A stretch of DNA of 64,000 bases from Amoebidium appalachense (GCA_963693365.1 CAVNZM010000002.1:6324001-6388000), one strand, 5' to 3'; numbered from the stretch's first letter, positions 1-12,042 are shown. The notes: generated from the letters alone by a model not told the origin. Numbers and translations: made by a program.

Positions 1-1014
1 AGCCGAATGCCCAAAGTTTGCCCCGATTTGATTGGTGGGGTTCAATGGCTGACATGCCGAACCAACCAAAACGAGGCAGATTTCACCATGTGGCTCACAT
101 TCCAATTAAAACACGATTCTTGCTCTGACCACCCCATAGTGCACTACACAGTGCTTATGTCCTTAGTGTAGACGCTCGTGCTATCTGGAGGTGTACATGT
201 GCCTTCAACTTGACCGGCCGGGCCACAGTTTTTGCATGTGTGTGTGTGTGTGTGTGTGCCCGTGTGCTCGCACATGTGTATGAGTGTGTGTGTCACAGTG
301 CGTGTGTGTGTGCGTGCGTGCGCGCGCGTGTGTGTGCACTTTTGCCTTCCAAATCCTGTGTTTGTGTTTGTGAATGCGCATTTTATGGGTACGGTGTGTG
401 CGTGCCTCTATTGTTTGTGTGTGTGCGTGGGCGCACGTGACACTGTGGCATTTGTTTTGTATGCGCTTGATAAGTGTTTTTGTTCGTGTACGTGTACGTG
501 CATGTGTGTGTGTGCATGTGCATGTGCGTGTTTGTATGTGTTTGCACGCGCACGGGGGGGGGGGGGGGGGGGGCAAAAGGATATTGTTCCAAGTTCTCTG
601 TCCTTGCATCATTACAGCTCTGCATTGGTCCGTATTACACATCATCCCTTATGGGTAACCACATTACGCTTTACGTTCCGTATGTTGTTATCTAAAGGTG
701 TGTAGAACAGTAAAGAAATGATTTGATTCGTCATTAAACTTAATGGGTTTAAGAATATTGAAGGGTGCCATGAAATTGTCGTTTTCAATCCACAGCTGTA
801 CAACCATTACATGCAACGCGCGTTCTTACTCAACCATTATTCGAACCTTTTCTCATATATCACATAATTTCATGCTTATCAGTTATCAATAGCACTATTC
901 ACAAACGCCCAGCACTAAAAAAAGGCAAGGATATCAGCCAGGCAGAACGTTTTCTTAAAAATATCTTCCGGTCATCTCACTACATGCAGGAGGAAAGAGG
1001 CACTGAACAGTTTA

Positions 1015-1063
<49 letters not shown>

Positions 1064-1156
1064 AAGAAAAAAGAAAAAAAGAAGAAACAAACAAAACAGT
1101 GTGGACGAAGCATGCTGAGCAAGCAGACTCTATTGCATTCTGCCAGGCAATGCTTC

Positions 1157-1203
<47 letters not shown>

Positions 1204-1239
1204 ATACCCGGGCCCCAATCACACACACACCCACCCACC
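1..1239. other. Gene-free flank with microsatellites
   Basis: No exon with family similarity was found on either strand. The stretch holds a (TG)n-rich block with CG alternation (about 236-550), a G homopolymer (about 554-574), C homopolymers (about 1017-1053 and 1161-1189) and ordinary A/T-rich unique sequence at about 600-1010. It would be the 3' flank of the minus-strand SAM-domain gene, but no AATAAA was seen on that strand. Confidence 0.6.
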
Positions 1240-1935
1240 CTATTGGCCCTGCTTCTCACCCTCCTTCCCCTTCAGAAACTGCAACATGCTTGCCTGCTTC
1301 CCACCCGCCCCGCCACCAGCCTTTTTTTGCCGTGCCCTCAACACGGCCACCATAGCATCCACATACAACGCCACGTGCTCACCCTTCAGCGCCTTAAACC
1401 TTCTCATTCCCTTTGTCGTTGCCCGCTTCACCATTTCCAACTTAACATTATGGCTACCCTTGAATCTCGCTATGTTGACTCGCTCCAAAGCGTCGCTGCA
1501 AAAGTTTCCAGGAGTCGAAACACTATCCAGCCCTTCCCTTGCCAAAAACTCCATCGGTGTGTACATCTCATCTTTTACAAACGTACCCTTCAACCCGTTT
1601 TCTTTGCGATTTTGCAACTCGTCCCACAAATCTGGTTCCTGTTTCCTCCGTTTGGGGGCGTGTTGTGGTTGGCTGGGGCCTGTGTTTGATTCCTCTGGTT
1701 CCGGTTTTTTGACACCGTGACCGATTTTATCGTCTTTATCCTTTTGGGCCTCCTGCGGTATGTGGTGGAAAGAGAAAGTGAGCGGGCGACTGGTTGTTTG
1801 CTGGTGGCTGATTGTCATAGGGTAATGAGCCAAGAATCTAGTAGACGGTTTCGATGAAGGTATGAGCAAAATTCAACAAAACAAAAGAAGACACAAAAAT
1901 TAAATGCAAAGAAAAGGAAGAGAACTTGAGGGAAA

Positions 1936-1970
<35 letters not shown>

Positions 1971-2330
1971 AGATGCCGAGCCGCACAGAAACCAGAACAA
2001 AAGGCAACGAAAGCAGAAAAACCACAAGAAGTAACGAAATCCCGAAGAAAGAAGGAAAACCCAACCGAACAACCAATGCCACAATTCCAGGAGTATAACA
2101 TTCGAAGTTTTCTGTTTCAGCTGCAGATATCGGACTTCCCCCCCCCCCCCCCCCCTCATCCCTCCACATACTAAACGTACCTGCCAAGCCTCACAAACCA
2201 CTGTGTGTCCCCCCCCCCCCCCCCCCCCCCCCGCTTCTCCCTTCCCCCGGACAAGCACACACCAGATACCCCCCCCCCCCCCCACACACACACACACACA
2301 CCAGATACCGCCCTCCCCTCTGCTGCCCCC

Positions 2331-2361
<31 letters not shown>

Positions 2362-3484
2362 ACCACCATAACCACCACCACACATGCACACACACAACAT
2401 GCCCCTGCACACCCACACCAAGTAGTCCCCCACCTCTACCCACTACCCCACCCACATACCCACCTACCCACACCAACGACTCTCTCACATCTCCCTTCAA
2501 CCATCATCCCACACCCGCACCCGCACCCGCTCTCCCGCAAACGCACATGCAGTGCACACACCTTGGCCGGCTGCTTTTCCCTTGCCGGGACCACCTTTAA
2601 CCCATCAAGCTGCACGGCTGCTGGCTGGTTTGGTGCAACTGGGCCCGTGCATTTTTCAAAGGCAGGGGGAGGGGTTGCAGGTCTATCCAGGTGCTCTGCA
2701 GGTTGCTGTGTGTGCTGTTAGAACATGACTAAAGCAAGAATGTGTTGGTTTATGCTTTGCACCGAAAACAAAATGGCGCAAGGCAGGTCTTTGCGATACC
2801 CTTGTTTGGCGGGTTGACTCTTACAGTCATTGCCAGGGCGAATCAAAAACTCCTTTGTAAATTGCACCATGGCCGGCCAACCATTTGACGGCAAAGACCT
2901 AGATTTGTGCCGATCGGTGGCAGTTTTCCGTGCAAGCATGTTGCGTGTGCCCTTTGTTCCCATCCCTCATTCCCCCTTCCGCCACCTCTTACTTCTTATC
3001 ACGTCAATGAACTTTCCCCAAAGGGTTAGGGTTGTGTGTGAATATGTGTGTTAGAGAAGGGCTGTTTAGAGAAGGGCTGTTTAGAGAAGGGCTGTTTAGA
3101 GAAGGGCGCCCAGGGGCGGCGGGAGGTTGGGGAATGGGGAAATGGAGAGAGTAACGACAAATCCCCCCCCTCCCCCCTTTTCCCACTGTGCCAGTGGATA
3201 CCAGAAGGCCTCTTTGTCATATGGTCATATGATTTGGGATTTGGGGGGGGGGGGGGGTTGAGTGTGGGGGAATGGCCAAAAGCGTACATGCACACACTAG
3301 CACGCACGCCCACACGCATGCGCGCGCACACAGCCCCATGCAAGCCCACACACATATACAGGCATGAAAAAACACTTTCATTTTCACACAACCACAGGCC
3401 CCATTTTTTACATTCGTGGACACGCCCTAACGCGCACTAATAACTACCAACCCACTCGCTTCCCAAAACACCCCTAGATTACAT

Positions 3485-3515
<31 letters not shown>

Positions 3516-3644
3516 CCTTGGCATCATCCTTCCCCTCCCTGCTCCTCTTATTGTTGACTTTCAGTATCTCAACCTCCTCCAGAATGACCCGGGCATGTCC
3601 TCGGAGCACCCCCAATAGGTGAAGCTCTTCCGCATTGAGTGTCA

Positions 3645-3721
<77 letters not shown>

Positions 3722-3906
3722 ATTCTTGCGCCTCTCCGGCGAAGGGGGGGGGGGTTGTCACGTCAATGCCATCCACATAACAGATCAAGCGCCATAAACC
3801 TGAACCCAGCCACTGGTAGGGGCATCGTATGGCAAACTGGTGCGAAGGAAACTACAAATATAATAATAATAACGAGAAAGAAACTTTAGTTTTTTTTTTT
3901 GTTTTT

Positions 3907-3956
<50 letters not shown>

Positions 3957-4403
3957 CTTCAGACATTTCAGCATGCCTGTCATCCGTAAAGACATTAGCA
4001 AATATCCATGACAATGTTCATTTTACTTGGCAAGATCGATCCATGTAAAGTGATGGAGTGCGACCACGACATGCCTGCCCTAACTATAAATGGAATATAC
4101 CACCTCGACTGATTGGCTGAAAATCAGGCTCGTTCAGTGTCTCTGTTTTACAAGCAGGAAGCACCACCACCTGCAACCACCATCTGCCTCTTTAGGAGAA
4201 TGCCTTTTGTCGCACCAGCAACAGAGATAGCACCCTACCAGCACAACAGATACCCTATGCACACGAAATAACTAACACATGTGCCACAGTGTAAGACATA
4301 CCGCTCTTAAGGTGTCGTAGCCGTTTGCTCCAAAACATGCCGCATACTGCGACATGCCCAACCCCTCCAGCCAGCCATCCACCGTGAACCCCTTGGATTC
4401 CAT
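1240..4403 (-). CDS. SAM-domain protein, possibly nuclear, function unknown
   Basis: Four exons are rebuilt on the minus strand: 4403-4302, 3648-3517, 2705-2562 and 1752-1240. All junctions are GT-AG and phase 0, giving 296 residues. Residues about 8-64 read as a sterile alpha motif: GWLEGLGMSQY, then a Phe/Gly/Tyr helix, then LTLNAEELHLLGVLRGHA and a Leu/Ile-rich last helix. The SAM core is split exactly between exons 1 and 2. A Pro/Ala-rich linker (exon 3) follows, then a basic KRRK patch that could be a nuclear signal, and a charged C-terminal region of about 100 residues (DLWDELQNRK to VLRARQKK) whose family I do not recognise. Near the C terminus, QASMLQFLKG resembles a PCNA-interacting (PIP) motif. 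SAM domains usually mediate protein or RNA association. A nuclear, PCNA-linked role is inference only. Exon phases support the model well; extra small exons in intron 2 cannot be excluded. Confidence 0.72.
3051..3106. repeat. 15-bp tandem repeat, 3.7 copies
   Basis: The unit TTAGAGAAGGGCTGT is repeated perfectly three times and then partially, inside intron 2 of the minus-strand SAM gene. Confidence 0.9.
3651..3721. repeat. (GT)n microsatellite at a splice acceptor
   Basis: About 35 uninterrupted GT units. On the minus strand this is (CA)n running directly into the CAG acceptor of SAM-gene exon 2, so the dinucleotide tract takes the place of a polypyrimidine tract. Confidence 0.9.
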
Positions 4404-4526
4404 TTTACAGCCCTGTAAGCCAAAACGCATGGGTCAGTCTTTCGTTGTGCATCCAACCACGTGCTGGGTCGGTGCAATCACGCGCCCTGAAGGCCGCACG
4501 AGGGCTTGTGATTGGCCAGCCGTGAT

Positions 4527-5518
4527 CAATAGACAGCCACCAGCCAACCGCTATAAAAAGACAGCCACCAGCCAACCGCTATAAATAGACAGCCACCAGC
4601 CAACCGCTATAAATAGACAGCCACCAGCCAACCGCTATAAAAAGACAGCCACCAGCCAACCGCTATAAATAGACAGCCACCAGCCAACATCACTATAAAT
4701 AGACAGCCGTCAGCCAACCGCTACACATAGACAGCCACCAGCCAACCGCTATATAAAGACAGCCACCAGCCAAACGCTATAAATAGACAGTTGCCAGTCA
4801 ACCGCTATAAATAGACAGCCACCAGCCAACTGCTATAAATAGACAGTCGCCAGAAGACTACATTGCTAGAAAAGAACAGCCACCAGTCAACCGCTATAAA
4901 TAGACAGCCGTCAGCCAACCGCTACACATAGACAGCCACCAGCCAACCGCTATATAAAGACAGCCACCAGCCAAACGCTATAAATAGACAGTTGCCAGTC
5001 AACCGCTATAAATAGACAGCCACCAGCCAACCGCTACAAATAGACAGTCGCCAGAAAACCGCATTGCTAGAAAAGAACAGCCACCAGTCAACCGCTATAA
5101 ATAGACAGCCACCAGCCAACCGCTATAAATAGACAGCCACCAGCCAACCGCTATAAATAGACAGTCGCCAGAAAACCGCATAACTAGAAAAGAAGAGCCA
5201 CCAGCCAAAGCTATAAATAGACAGCCACCAGCCAAAAGCTATAAATAGACAGCCACCAGCCAACCGCTATTAATAGACAGCCGTCAGCCAACCGCTATAA
5301 AATAGACAGCCACCAGCCAAAGGCTAGAAGTGCACAGCCGCCAGCCAACCGCCTTTAACGGACAGCCGCCAGTCAACCGCACTGCTAGAAATAGAAGAGA
5401 CAGCCACCAGCCAACCGCTGTAAATAGACAGCCACCGCGCAACGCTACAGGCAGATAGCCGCCGGCCCACCGCTATAAATAGACAGCCACCAGCCTACCG
5501 CTATAAATAGACAGCAGC
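4527..5518. repeat. ~28-bp minisatellite with a TATA-like core
   Basis: Roughly 35 units, each close to ATAGACAGCCACCAGCCA followed by ACCGCTATAA, run head to tail over about 1 kb. Most units contain TATAAATA or TATAAAAG. A higher-order period of about 201 bp is visible: the variants with CTACACATAG, CTATATAAAG and GTTGCCAGTC recur in the same order near 4701 and 4902. The array lies 125 bp upstream of the SAM-gene start codon and between that gene and the divergently transcribed oxygenase gene. Confidence 0.93.
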
Positions 5519-5696
5519 CAGACACCACCTTCCCCACACGGAGCACTACGAAAACACAGCCCATACCTGTTCAGGTGGTTGGGCAAAACACTCCGATGGC
5601 ACGTCCAAGCTGTTGCTGGAGAACAGTGGGGGCTTGTCAATACCAAACAGAGCAAGGGCAGCTCTAGATTCTTGTGTTCGTGTATGTGTGTTACAA

Positions 5697-5752
<56 letters not shown>

Positions 5753-5778
5753 CGCGCGCGCGCGTGTGTGTGTGTGCA
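5697..5778. repeat. (TG)n-(CG)n-(TG)n alternating tract
   Basis: A pure alternating purine-pyrimidine run: about 45 bp of TG, about 20 bp of CG, then TG again. Such sequence is prone to left-handed Z-DNA under negative supercoiling. Confidence 0.9.
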
Positions 5779-6632
5779 GGAAGCCTGAAGGGATTCCGAA
5801 GCACTCATGCACTAACGTGCACACACAGAAACACACACACACAAACACACAGATAAGCGTGTACGTGCAGAAACACAGGAACCACACAATGGTGGTCGCT
5901 TCTTTCAGTAAACACTCGACCAGCGATCTCACAGAAAGAAGGTGGTGGGCCCACCAAAGGGCAGGAAAGTTGAGCTCAAAACAGGACGGGTACGGGTAAA
6001 CCGACATACAGACACTATTAAGGCTCATATATACGTAAACTCGGCAATTTAAAAGGCCAAAAGAAGTGCACGAACATGCATAGAAAGAGGCGAACAGACG
6101 TGCATATGTTGGTGGCACCGTGCACAAGCAAAAAACTAGAACACTGTCAGACCCTTTCTTGGAAGTATGTGTGTAATGCCCGCAGTCACACACTTGAACA
6201 GGTACGAATTGAACTTCGCTACTTGTTATGGTGGCGCTGCGACATTCTCCCATAAAGCAGAGCAACTCAAGAGGAAATGGAATGAAGCTGCAAACGCGCA
6301 CAAAATTACCTTACTTTCTTCGCTCTGTTGGCAAGCCAAGCTTAGGCCAGATCACATAGCCTGAAGTGAAAAGATGATACAAGGATTTGCCGGGTCAATG
6401 TGCGTGAATGTGTGTGTATGGATGTGTGTGGGTGCACGCACGTGTGTGTCTATATATAAAACTTGCCCTCAGACGGTTGCAACAAAGTCGAAGTGACTGG
6501 CAGTGGTTGGCGCCAAATAATCTCCCGCCAAAATGCTGTTTATGCGTCATGGTGACGTCAGTCGTTTAGTGACAAATCACGTAACAAAATTAGAACGTTA
6601 AAAAAAAAAAGTAAAGTTTGACGCCCGCCACC
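5779..6632. other. Intergenic region upstream of the oxygenase gene
   Basis: No gene recognised. A TATA-like TATATATAAA lies at 6451-6460, about 400 bp upstream of the main start codon. The long minus-strand open frame covering 5546-6301 is Cys/His/Arg-rich translation of the CA/GC tracts and has no family features. Confidence 0.5.
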
Positions 6633-6848
6633 ATGTCATCAGCTCCATCCGACCGGAGTCGTGACCAGCAGGAAAAAAGTTGTGAAAGTTTTCCGTCTGC
6701 TACAGTGGTGTCTGCTCTCAGCTTTGAAATCATCCGTTTTCCCCCACTTACCTACCCCTTCCATTTGTGCACGCACACCTTCCTGATGTTGCCGCCCCGC
6801 AAGTGGGTGTGGAATAAGAAGTACGCCAGCCTGACCGCCACCCATTGA
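6633..6848 (+). CDS. Candidate upstream ORF (71 residues)
   Basis: An ATG in strong context (GCCACC before it) opens a 71-codon frame that ends 14 bases before the main oxygenase ATG at 6863. The predicted peptide (MSSAPSDRSRDQQEK to KKYASLTATH) has no recognised domain. It could be a translated upstream ORF that lowers initiation at the oxygenase start, or simple chance if transcription begins downstream of 6633. Confidence 0.25.
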   Translation: MSSAPSDRSRDQQEKSCESFPSATVVSALSFEIIRFPPLTYPFHLCTHTFLMLPPRKWVWNKKYASLTATH

Positions 6849-6862
6849 AGCCCATCGCTACC

Positions 6863-7417
6863 ATGTTGTCGACTCTTTACCGTTCTAGCGGTGTGGCTGC
6901 GATGCGCACACACTCACACGTACATGTGCGTGCGTGCGCAACGAGTGAGCGTGAGGCGTTTGAGCGCGTGCCTGTGGTGGACTTAGGGCGGCCGCGCTCA
7001 GAGGTGGCTGAGGAGCTGGCGTGGGCGTGCAGACACGTAGGGTTTGTCTACATTGCAAACCACGGGGTGCCCCAGGACCTCATAGGTGAGTGTGCGCGTG
7101 CAGGTGTGTGTATATGCTTGCTTGCGCGTCCGCCTCCTCTTTTTCGCTTGCAGATGTGTGCTACAATGTTATTCTTGCACACGCACCTGCAGGTATACAT
7201 GTACCAGGTACAAGGCAGGTCTATACATGACAGTGTGTGCGTTCCTCTCCGCTAGTGTTCGCTACTGGGGAAAGGGAGATATGGTTCGTGGAAGGGAGGA
7301 GGTTTGGGATGTTGTGGGTGGAAGAGGAAAGGGTGGGGGAGGGGTGATAGATCTGCGAGACATGGCTGTGGGCAATGACGGTCGTGAGTTGTTTTTTTTT
7401 GTTGGATTGTCGAGGAC

Positions 7418-7462
<45 letters not shown>

Positions 7463-8280
7463 ACTCAGCACCGGTTGTCAGCTTGCACTAGCTTGTGGCT
7501 GCACCTTGTGCGCACGCCCCTCTCCCCTCTTCCCCGTTGCCCGTTTTGACTTGTGTAATTCGTACTCTTATAACACACACTATCCCCCCTTTCTCCTCTG
7601 CGTGCGTGCCTTTAAGAGTGCACTTCCCTTTTTTTTTTTTTGTTCTTCCCCCCCCCCCCCCCCCCCCCTCCCCGCACTCCCTTCACGTGGTTTGGTTAGT
7701 CGTGCCTAAATTACAATCTTTCTAGGGCTGCCCATTCCCCTCCTTTCCCCCCCCCCCCCCCCCCCCTTCCCCTCAGTCACCCTTCTAGTGTCTGAATCCC
7801 TCTTTTCCTCGCCTCCCTCTCCCCCTCCCCCCTCCCCCCTCTACAGCCCCTCCCCCCCACGCCCCTTCTCCTTGGACTAAGAACGAGGCCAGGGTCCCTC
7901 CTTGTCTCTTACACATTTTCTGTACCTTCTGCAGACACCACGTTCGACTATGCGCGCCGCTTCTTTGCACTTGACCGTGCAGCCAAGGCCCGTGCCAGCA
8001 ACAAGCAGGCAGGCACTGGGGGTGTGCGGGGCCACTTCTATCTTGCCGAGGAGATACTGAACGAGGAAGAGAGGATGGAGAACTACCGGGGGGATTTGAA
8101 GGAGGGGTTTGACGTGGGGAGGATCCTGGGTGAGGGCACACCGGAGCACGGCAGCTGGATGGCTGGCACAAATGTCTGGCCGGATGAAGGCGTACTGCCT
8201 GGGTTCCGTGAGCACATGGAGGTGGGTGGTGGTGCGGGGGTATGGGGTGCTTGGGGGTGTGGATGTGTGTGTGCGTGTGC

Positions 8281-8346
<66 letters not shown>

Positions 8347-8398
8347 ACGCGCGTTGGCTTCGACACCGGCTAGAAACGGGGGGGAGGGTTGAGAGCCC

Positions 8399-8465
<67 letters not shown>

Positions 8466-9295
8466 AGTGAAGGTCGTGAAGAACGAATGAAAATCAAAGA
8501 GCTTCCGCAACGAATACAGCGGTGGGCAGCGGGGATGGTGGGTAGTGCTTGTTGGGGGGTGGGGTGTTGTGGGGGAGGTGGGCGGGGGTCTGGGTGAGTG
8601 AGAGCAAGCGAGAAGGAAGGAGGGAAGGAAGAGAATGCATGGACTGTACTGGATGTCCTTTGTTAAATGTCATACAGTGTGGCTACACTCCAGTGCTGCA
8701 GTTTGGCGGCCCGTCCCCCTTCCCCCCTCATGCCCCCCCCGCCTGAGGACGGGCTCTGCTTACTCTTGTGTATGGTTTGCATTGTGCCTTGTTTTCCGTT
8801 GTTTATGTGTACATCGTACTTTATGGCACATCAACCGCTTCCCCCCCCCCCCCCCCCCCCCCCAACACACACACACACAAACACGTGCCCCCCTCCCTTC
8901 TTACCCCCCCACCCCCCACGCCCCTTCCCCCCCCGACTTAGGTATCGACGGGGGAGCTTCCTAGAAGCCCCGTCTCCTGAGTTCCTATCTATATTTTTCT
9001 TGCTTCTGCTTACTGCTGCAACTTTAACCCCCGGCCTTTCCCACTGCCCTTGCCTGCATAAGCAACCCTGCTCGTCTCTGATCAAGACGGGTGACCTACT
9101 CATGTTCAAGTGAAACAGTATCTGAGTTGGGTTTCGTTAACGAGGGGAATAGGTCGAAACTCGGGTACTGTGGATGACGTGGGCCCCCCCTGAGGATGGG
9201 CTCTGCTTATTATGCATACTCTTTATGTATGGCTTGCATTCTGCATCGTGTTATCCGTTTGTTCTTGTGTACTTCGTACTTTTTGACGCATTCAA

Positions 9296-9328
<33 letters not shown>

Positions 9329-9753
9329 CTCCCCCCCAACAGGCCTACTACCAGGAGCTGCAGGGCCTTGGCCGTCGGCTGGCGGGCCATCTTGCCGAAA
9401 GTCTGGGTCTGCCCAGTGCCCACTTTGCACCCATGCTGACCCGTCCAATGAGCACCCTCCGCCTGCTGCACTACCCCCCTCAGAGGGAGAACTTCGACAC
9501 CCAGGCACTGCCCGCGCCCCCCTTCCCCCCTCCCCACCACCGCCACCGCTAAGTACCACCACTACCAGAAAGACACACTCTGGCTCTTGCGTGCTTTGTA
9601 CGTCAGTTTTTGCATGTTATTCATTCAGGGTCCGTGTTTTCAGCAGTGCATTTTCCACATAAACACAGACACGCACCTGTGTACACTCTCGCACGGGTGC
9701 ACGCACACGCATACATACAACAGACGCACGCACGCACACACACACACACACAC

Positions 9754-9796
<43 letters not shown>

Positions 9797-10587
9797 GTTG
9801 ACGGCGTACTGCATTCGTCTTTGTTTAAATCTGTGTAGCAATCCTCTTTGTTTGATTCTGTGTAACACATTCTGCTCCCCCTCCCCCTGCGCCCCCCCTT
9901 CCCCCCCCCCCCCCCCCCCACCACCACCACCACCACAACCCCTTCACCTCCGCCACGGCTTTCGGTTGAAATTCTCTGACGTCTTTCCCACTTCTATTTG
10001 GACTCTTCACTTAGAACCATTCAATGCCTGTGTGGTTGCCATGATGGTAATTATGCTCTAGAATTATTCATAACGGAGTCACCTCCTGGATGAGACCTTA
10101 TCCCCTGAGCAGCCACCCACATTCCCACATTCCCACATTCCTTCTCACATCACATGTTTCCCTTCCACGTGCACTGACGTATTTCATGCAGGTTGGGTGT
10201 GGTGCACATACCGACTATGGGCTGTGCACGATTCTTGCCCAGGACGGACCAGGTTTGCAGGTGCGCAACAGCAGAGGGCTGTGGGTGGCAGCCCCACCAC
10301 TGCCCGGGACGTTTGTGATCAATCTGGGGGACATGATGAACAGATGGACCAACGGTGTCTATGCCTCCACAGGTATGAACCCTCCCCCCCCCCCCCCCCC
10401 CCTGCCGCCACTGCTGGGCGGTCCGTGTATCTTAGCCTGCATGTCTGTTTCCCCCCCCCCTCCCCTTTATTGCTGTTGTTGTTGGTTGTTTGCTCTGTGT
10501 GTATGTGTGTGTGTGTGCGTGTGTGCATGTGCATGTGTGCATGTGTGTGTGTCATCGAGGCGCGTGCACACACACACACACAATTTT

Positions 10588-10674
<87 letters not shown>

Positions 10675-10865
10675 CCTCCCCTTCTCTCTCTCTCTCTCTC
10701 TCTCTACCCCCCCCCCTCCCCCCCTTTCCTCCTCTCTCGTGTATGCCTGCATGTGTGAGCGCACACGTGGGTGCACGTGTGTGTGTGTGTGTGTGGTAGA
10801 TTTGTGCATCTGTACGTCTTGCATGCCTTAATCTAGCGTATGCCCCGTTGCAGGACCTTTATTGC

Positions 10866-10899
<34 letters not shown>

Positions 10900-11007
10900 T
10901 TGCTGTCCCTATCCCTTTAAATCACGGTCTCTTCTCTGGTCCTCCCCCCCCCCCCCCCCCCCCCCCCCCCTCCCCCCCCCTCTTTCCTTTGCCACATCCT
11001 GCAACAC

Positions 11008-11080
<73 letters not shown>

Positions 11081-11422
11081 TTTGTCTCGACGGTGACCGC
11101 CACGACCATCACCAGTCATTGAATTTGAACGAACGAGCAAAAAAATGGGAGGCCTTTGCCTTTAGATTTTTTTGGCACGCGTGTTTTAGCAGGGTTTGTT
11201 TGCACACTTACTGATTATCTGTGCCGTGCAGTGCACCGTGTGATCAACACCGGGGACCGTGACCGCTACTCCATCCCCTACTTCTTCAACCCCAACTTTG
11301 ATGCCACCGTGTCGTGCCTGCCCACGTGCCTGCCTCCGGGCCAGCAGCCCAAGTATGCACCGGCAACCTGTGGGGAGATATTGCATGTGCGCTACACGGG
11401 CACCTTCGACCACATCAACTAG
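6863..11422 (+). CDS. 2-oxoglutarate/Fe(II)-dependent oxygenase, isopenicillin N synthase-like
   Basis: Five exons: 6863-7085, 7935-8221, 9343-9504, 10192-10372 and 11232-11422, with consistent phases, giving 347 residues, the normal length for this family. Exon 1 carries the N-terminal DIOX_N region (VPVVDLGRP to HVGFVYIANHGVP). Exon 4 holds the HTD iron ligands in GAHTDYGLCTILAQDG and the conserved VINLGDMMNRWTNG. Exon 5 supplies the third ligand His (VHRV) and the RYSIPYFFNP motif, whose Arg-x-Ser normally grips 2-oxoglutarate. The N terminus (MLSTLYRSSG, then Arg/His-rich) could be a mitochondrial presequence. The start at 6863 (ACCATG) is preferred because the frame has no earlier ATG. 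Intron 3 appears to begin with GC, since only that junction keeps the family alignment RLLHYPPQRENFDTQ to VGCGAHTDYG. A C/D snoRNA candidate lies in the same intron. AATAAA is at 11601. The substrate cannot be deduced. Confidence 0.9.
8742..8833 (+). repeat. Poly-C-associated repeat family, 5'-shortened copy
   Basis: A diverged copy of the 3' part of the family described at 9029-9296. It starts CTGAGGACGGGCTCTGCTTA, continues through a GTATGGTTTGCATT block and a CGTACTTTATG block, and is followed by poly-C. It lies in oxygenase intron 2. Confidence 0.75.
9029..9296 (+). repeat. Dispersed repeat family, full copy A
   Basis: This 268-bp segment in oxygenase intron 2 is identical, as far as I can read it, to 28940-29207. 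It also aligns over its length to the reverse complement of the tandem units at 56023-58503. It ends TTTTGACGCATTCAAAA and runs straight into poly-C, which here serves as the polypyrimidine tract of the exon 3 acceptor. GGTCGAAACTC in its middle is one base off an RNA polymerase III B box. Confidence 0.88.
10034..10114 (+). ncRNA. Box C/D snoRNA candidate, copy 1
   Basis: An 81-nt segment in oxygenase intron 3, 77 nt before the exon 4 acceptor. Seen: box C ATGATGG (10041-10047), box D CTGA (10105-10108) and a terminal stem GGTTGC/GCAGCC containing one G-U pair. An internal GGATGAG fits a C' box. The guide before box D (CCTTATCCC) is complementary to GGGATAAGG of large-subunit rRNA. The 5' guide GCTCTAGAATTA is complementary to the small-subunit segment TAATTCTAGAGC. 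From recalled rRNA sequence, the fifth-nucleotide rule, with a degenerate D' box CATA, would place 2'-O-methylation at the second A of TAATTC, equivalent to human 18S A159. Its twin in RPL8 carries GGCTGC at the stem, so pairing is kept in both copies. Confidence 0.75.
10592..10669. repeat. (CT)n microsatellite
   Basis: About 39 uninterrupted CT units in oxygenase intron 4, followed by CCCT variants, more CT, a T homopolymer near 10867-10895, a C homopolymer near 10944-10979 and (CA)n at about 11006-11078. Confidence 0.9.
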
Positions 11423-12042
11423 AGAGAGCTTCACTCAAGTTGTGTGTGCATTTTGCGGTTCTCTGTGTCGCGAGTTGAAAAATGGATACATGGCACTGCG
11501 GTGTGGAGGCTTAAAAGGGTAGGAAGGTGCATATCATTAGGCTCGCACTTGGAAGTGGTTGGACGCTTTTTTCTAGGGGAATGTGGTATACACTAGGGAA
11601 AATAAAAGAAGCTTACTTACTGGCACATGTTCTGTCTTTGCCACGTGCGGGTGTGGTGTCCTGTTGCACCAACTGTTCACTAGAGAGAAGACTCTTGAGG
11701 TGTGTGATCACCGGTACCTCAGAGGTTCGAGAGGGAGAGAGGGACCTATAAAATATTATTAGAGAGAGAAGAACATAGATAGCGACAGAACACTTGCAAG
11801 TGCACACACACGTATAGAGGGCGAATTGCATGTGCACACAGGGGGTGAGAGAGATTGAGGGGGGGGGGGGGGGCTTGGCTTCAGGGCCCTACGGAGAATC
11901 GCTAAGGAGAGAGGGACGACAGAAGGGAATGGAGGGGGGAGGGATCTAGAGAGGGAGAGGGAGAGAGATCGAGACGATCTGGCGAGAGGTGGAGAGAGAT
12001 CCTGAGGGAGAGATCTCTAGAGACAAAGGGACTGATATACAG

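Noticed and set aside
2718-2963. 81-residue minus-strand frame as an extra SAM-gene exon
   Set aside because: Neither of its possible donors fits the phase of the flanking exons, whereas exons 2 and 3 join directly in phase 0.
5546-6301. 251-residue minus-strand frame rich in Cys and His
   Set aside because: Its right part translates the (CA)n/(GC)n tract, the rest shows no family motif, and no splice or start context supports it.
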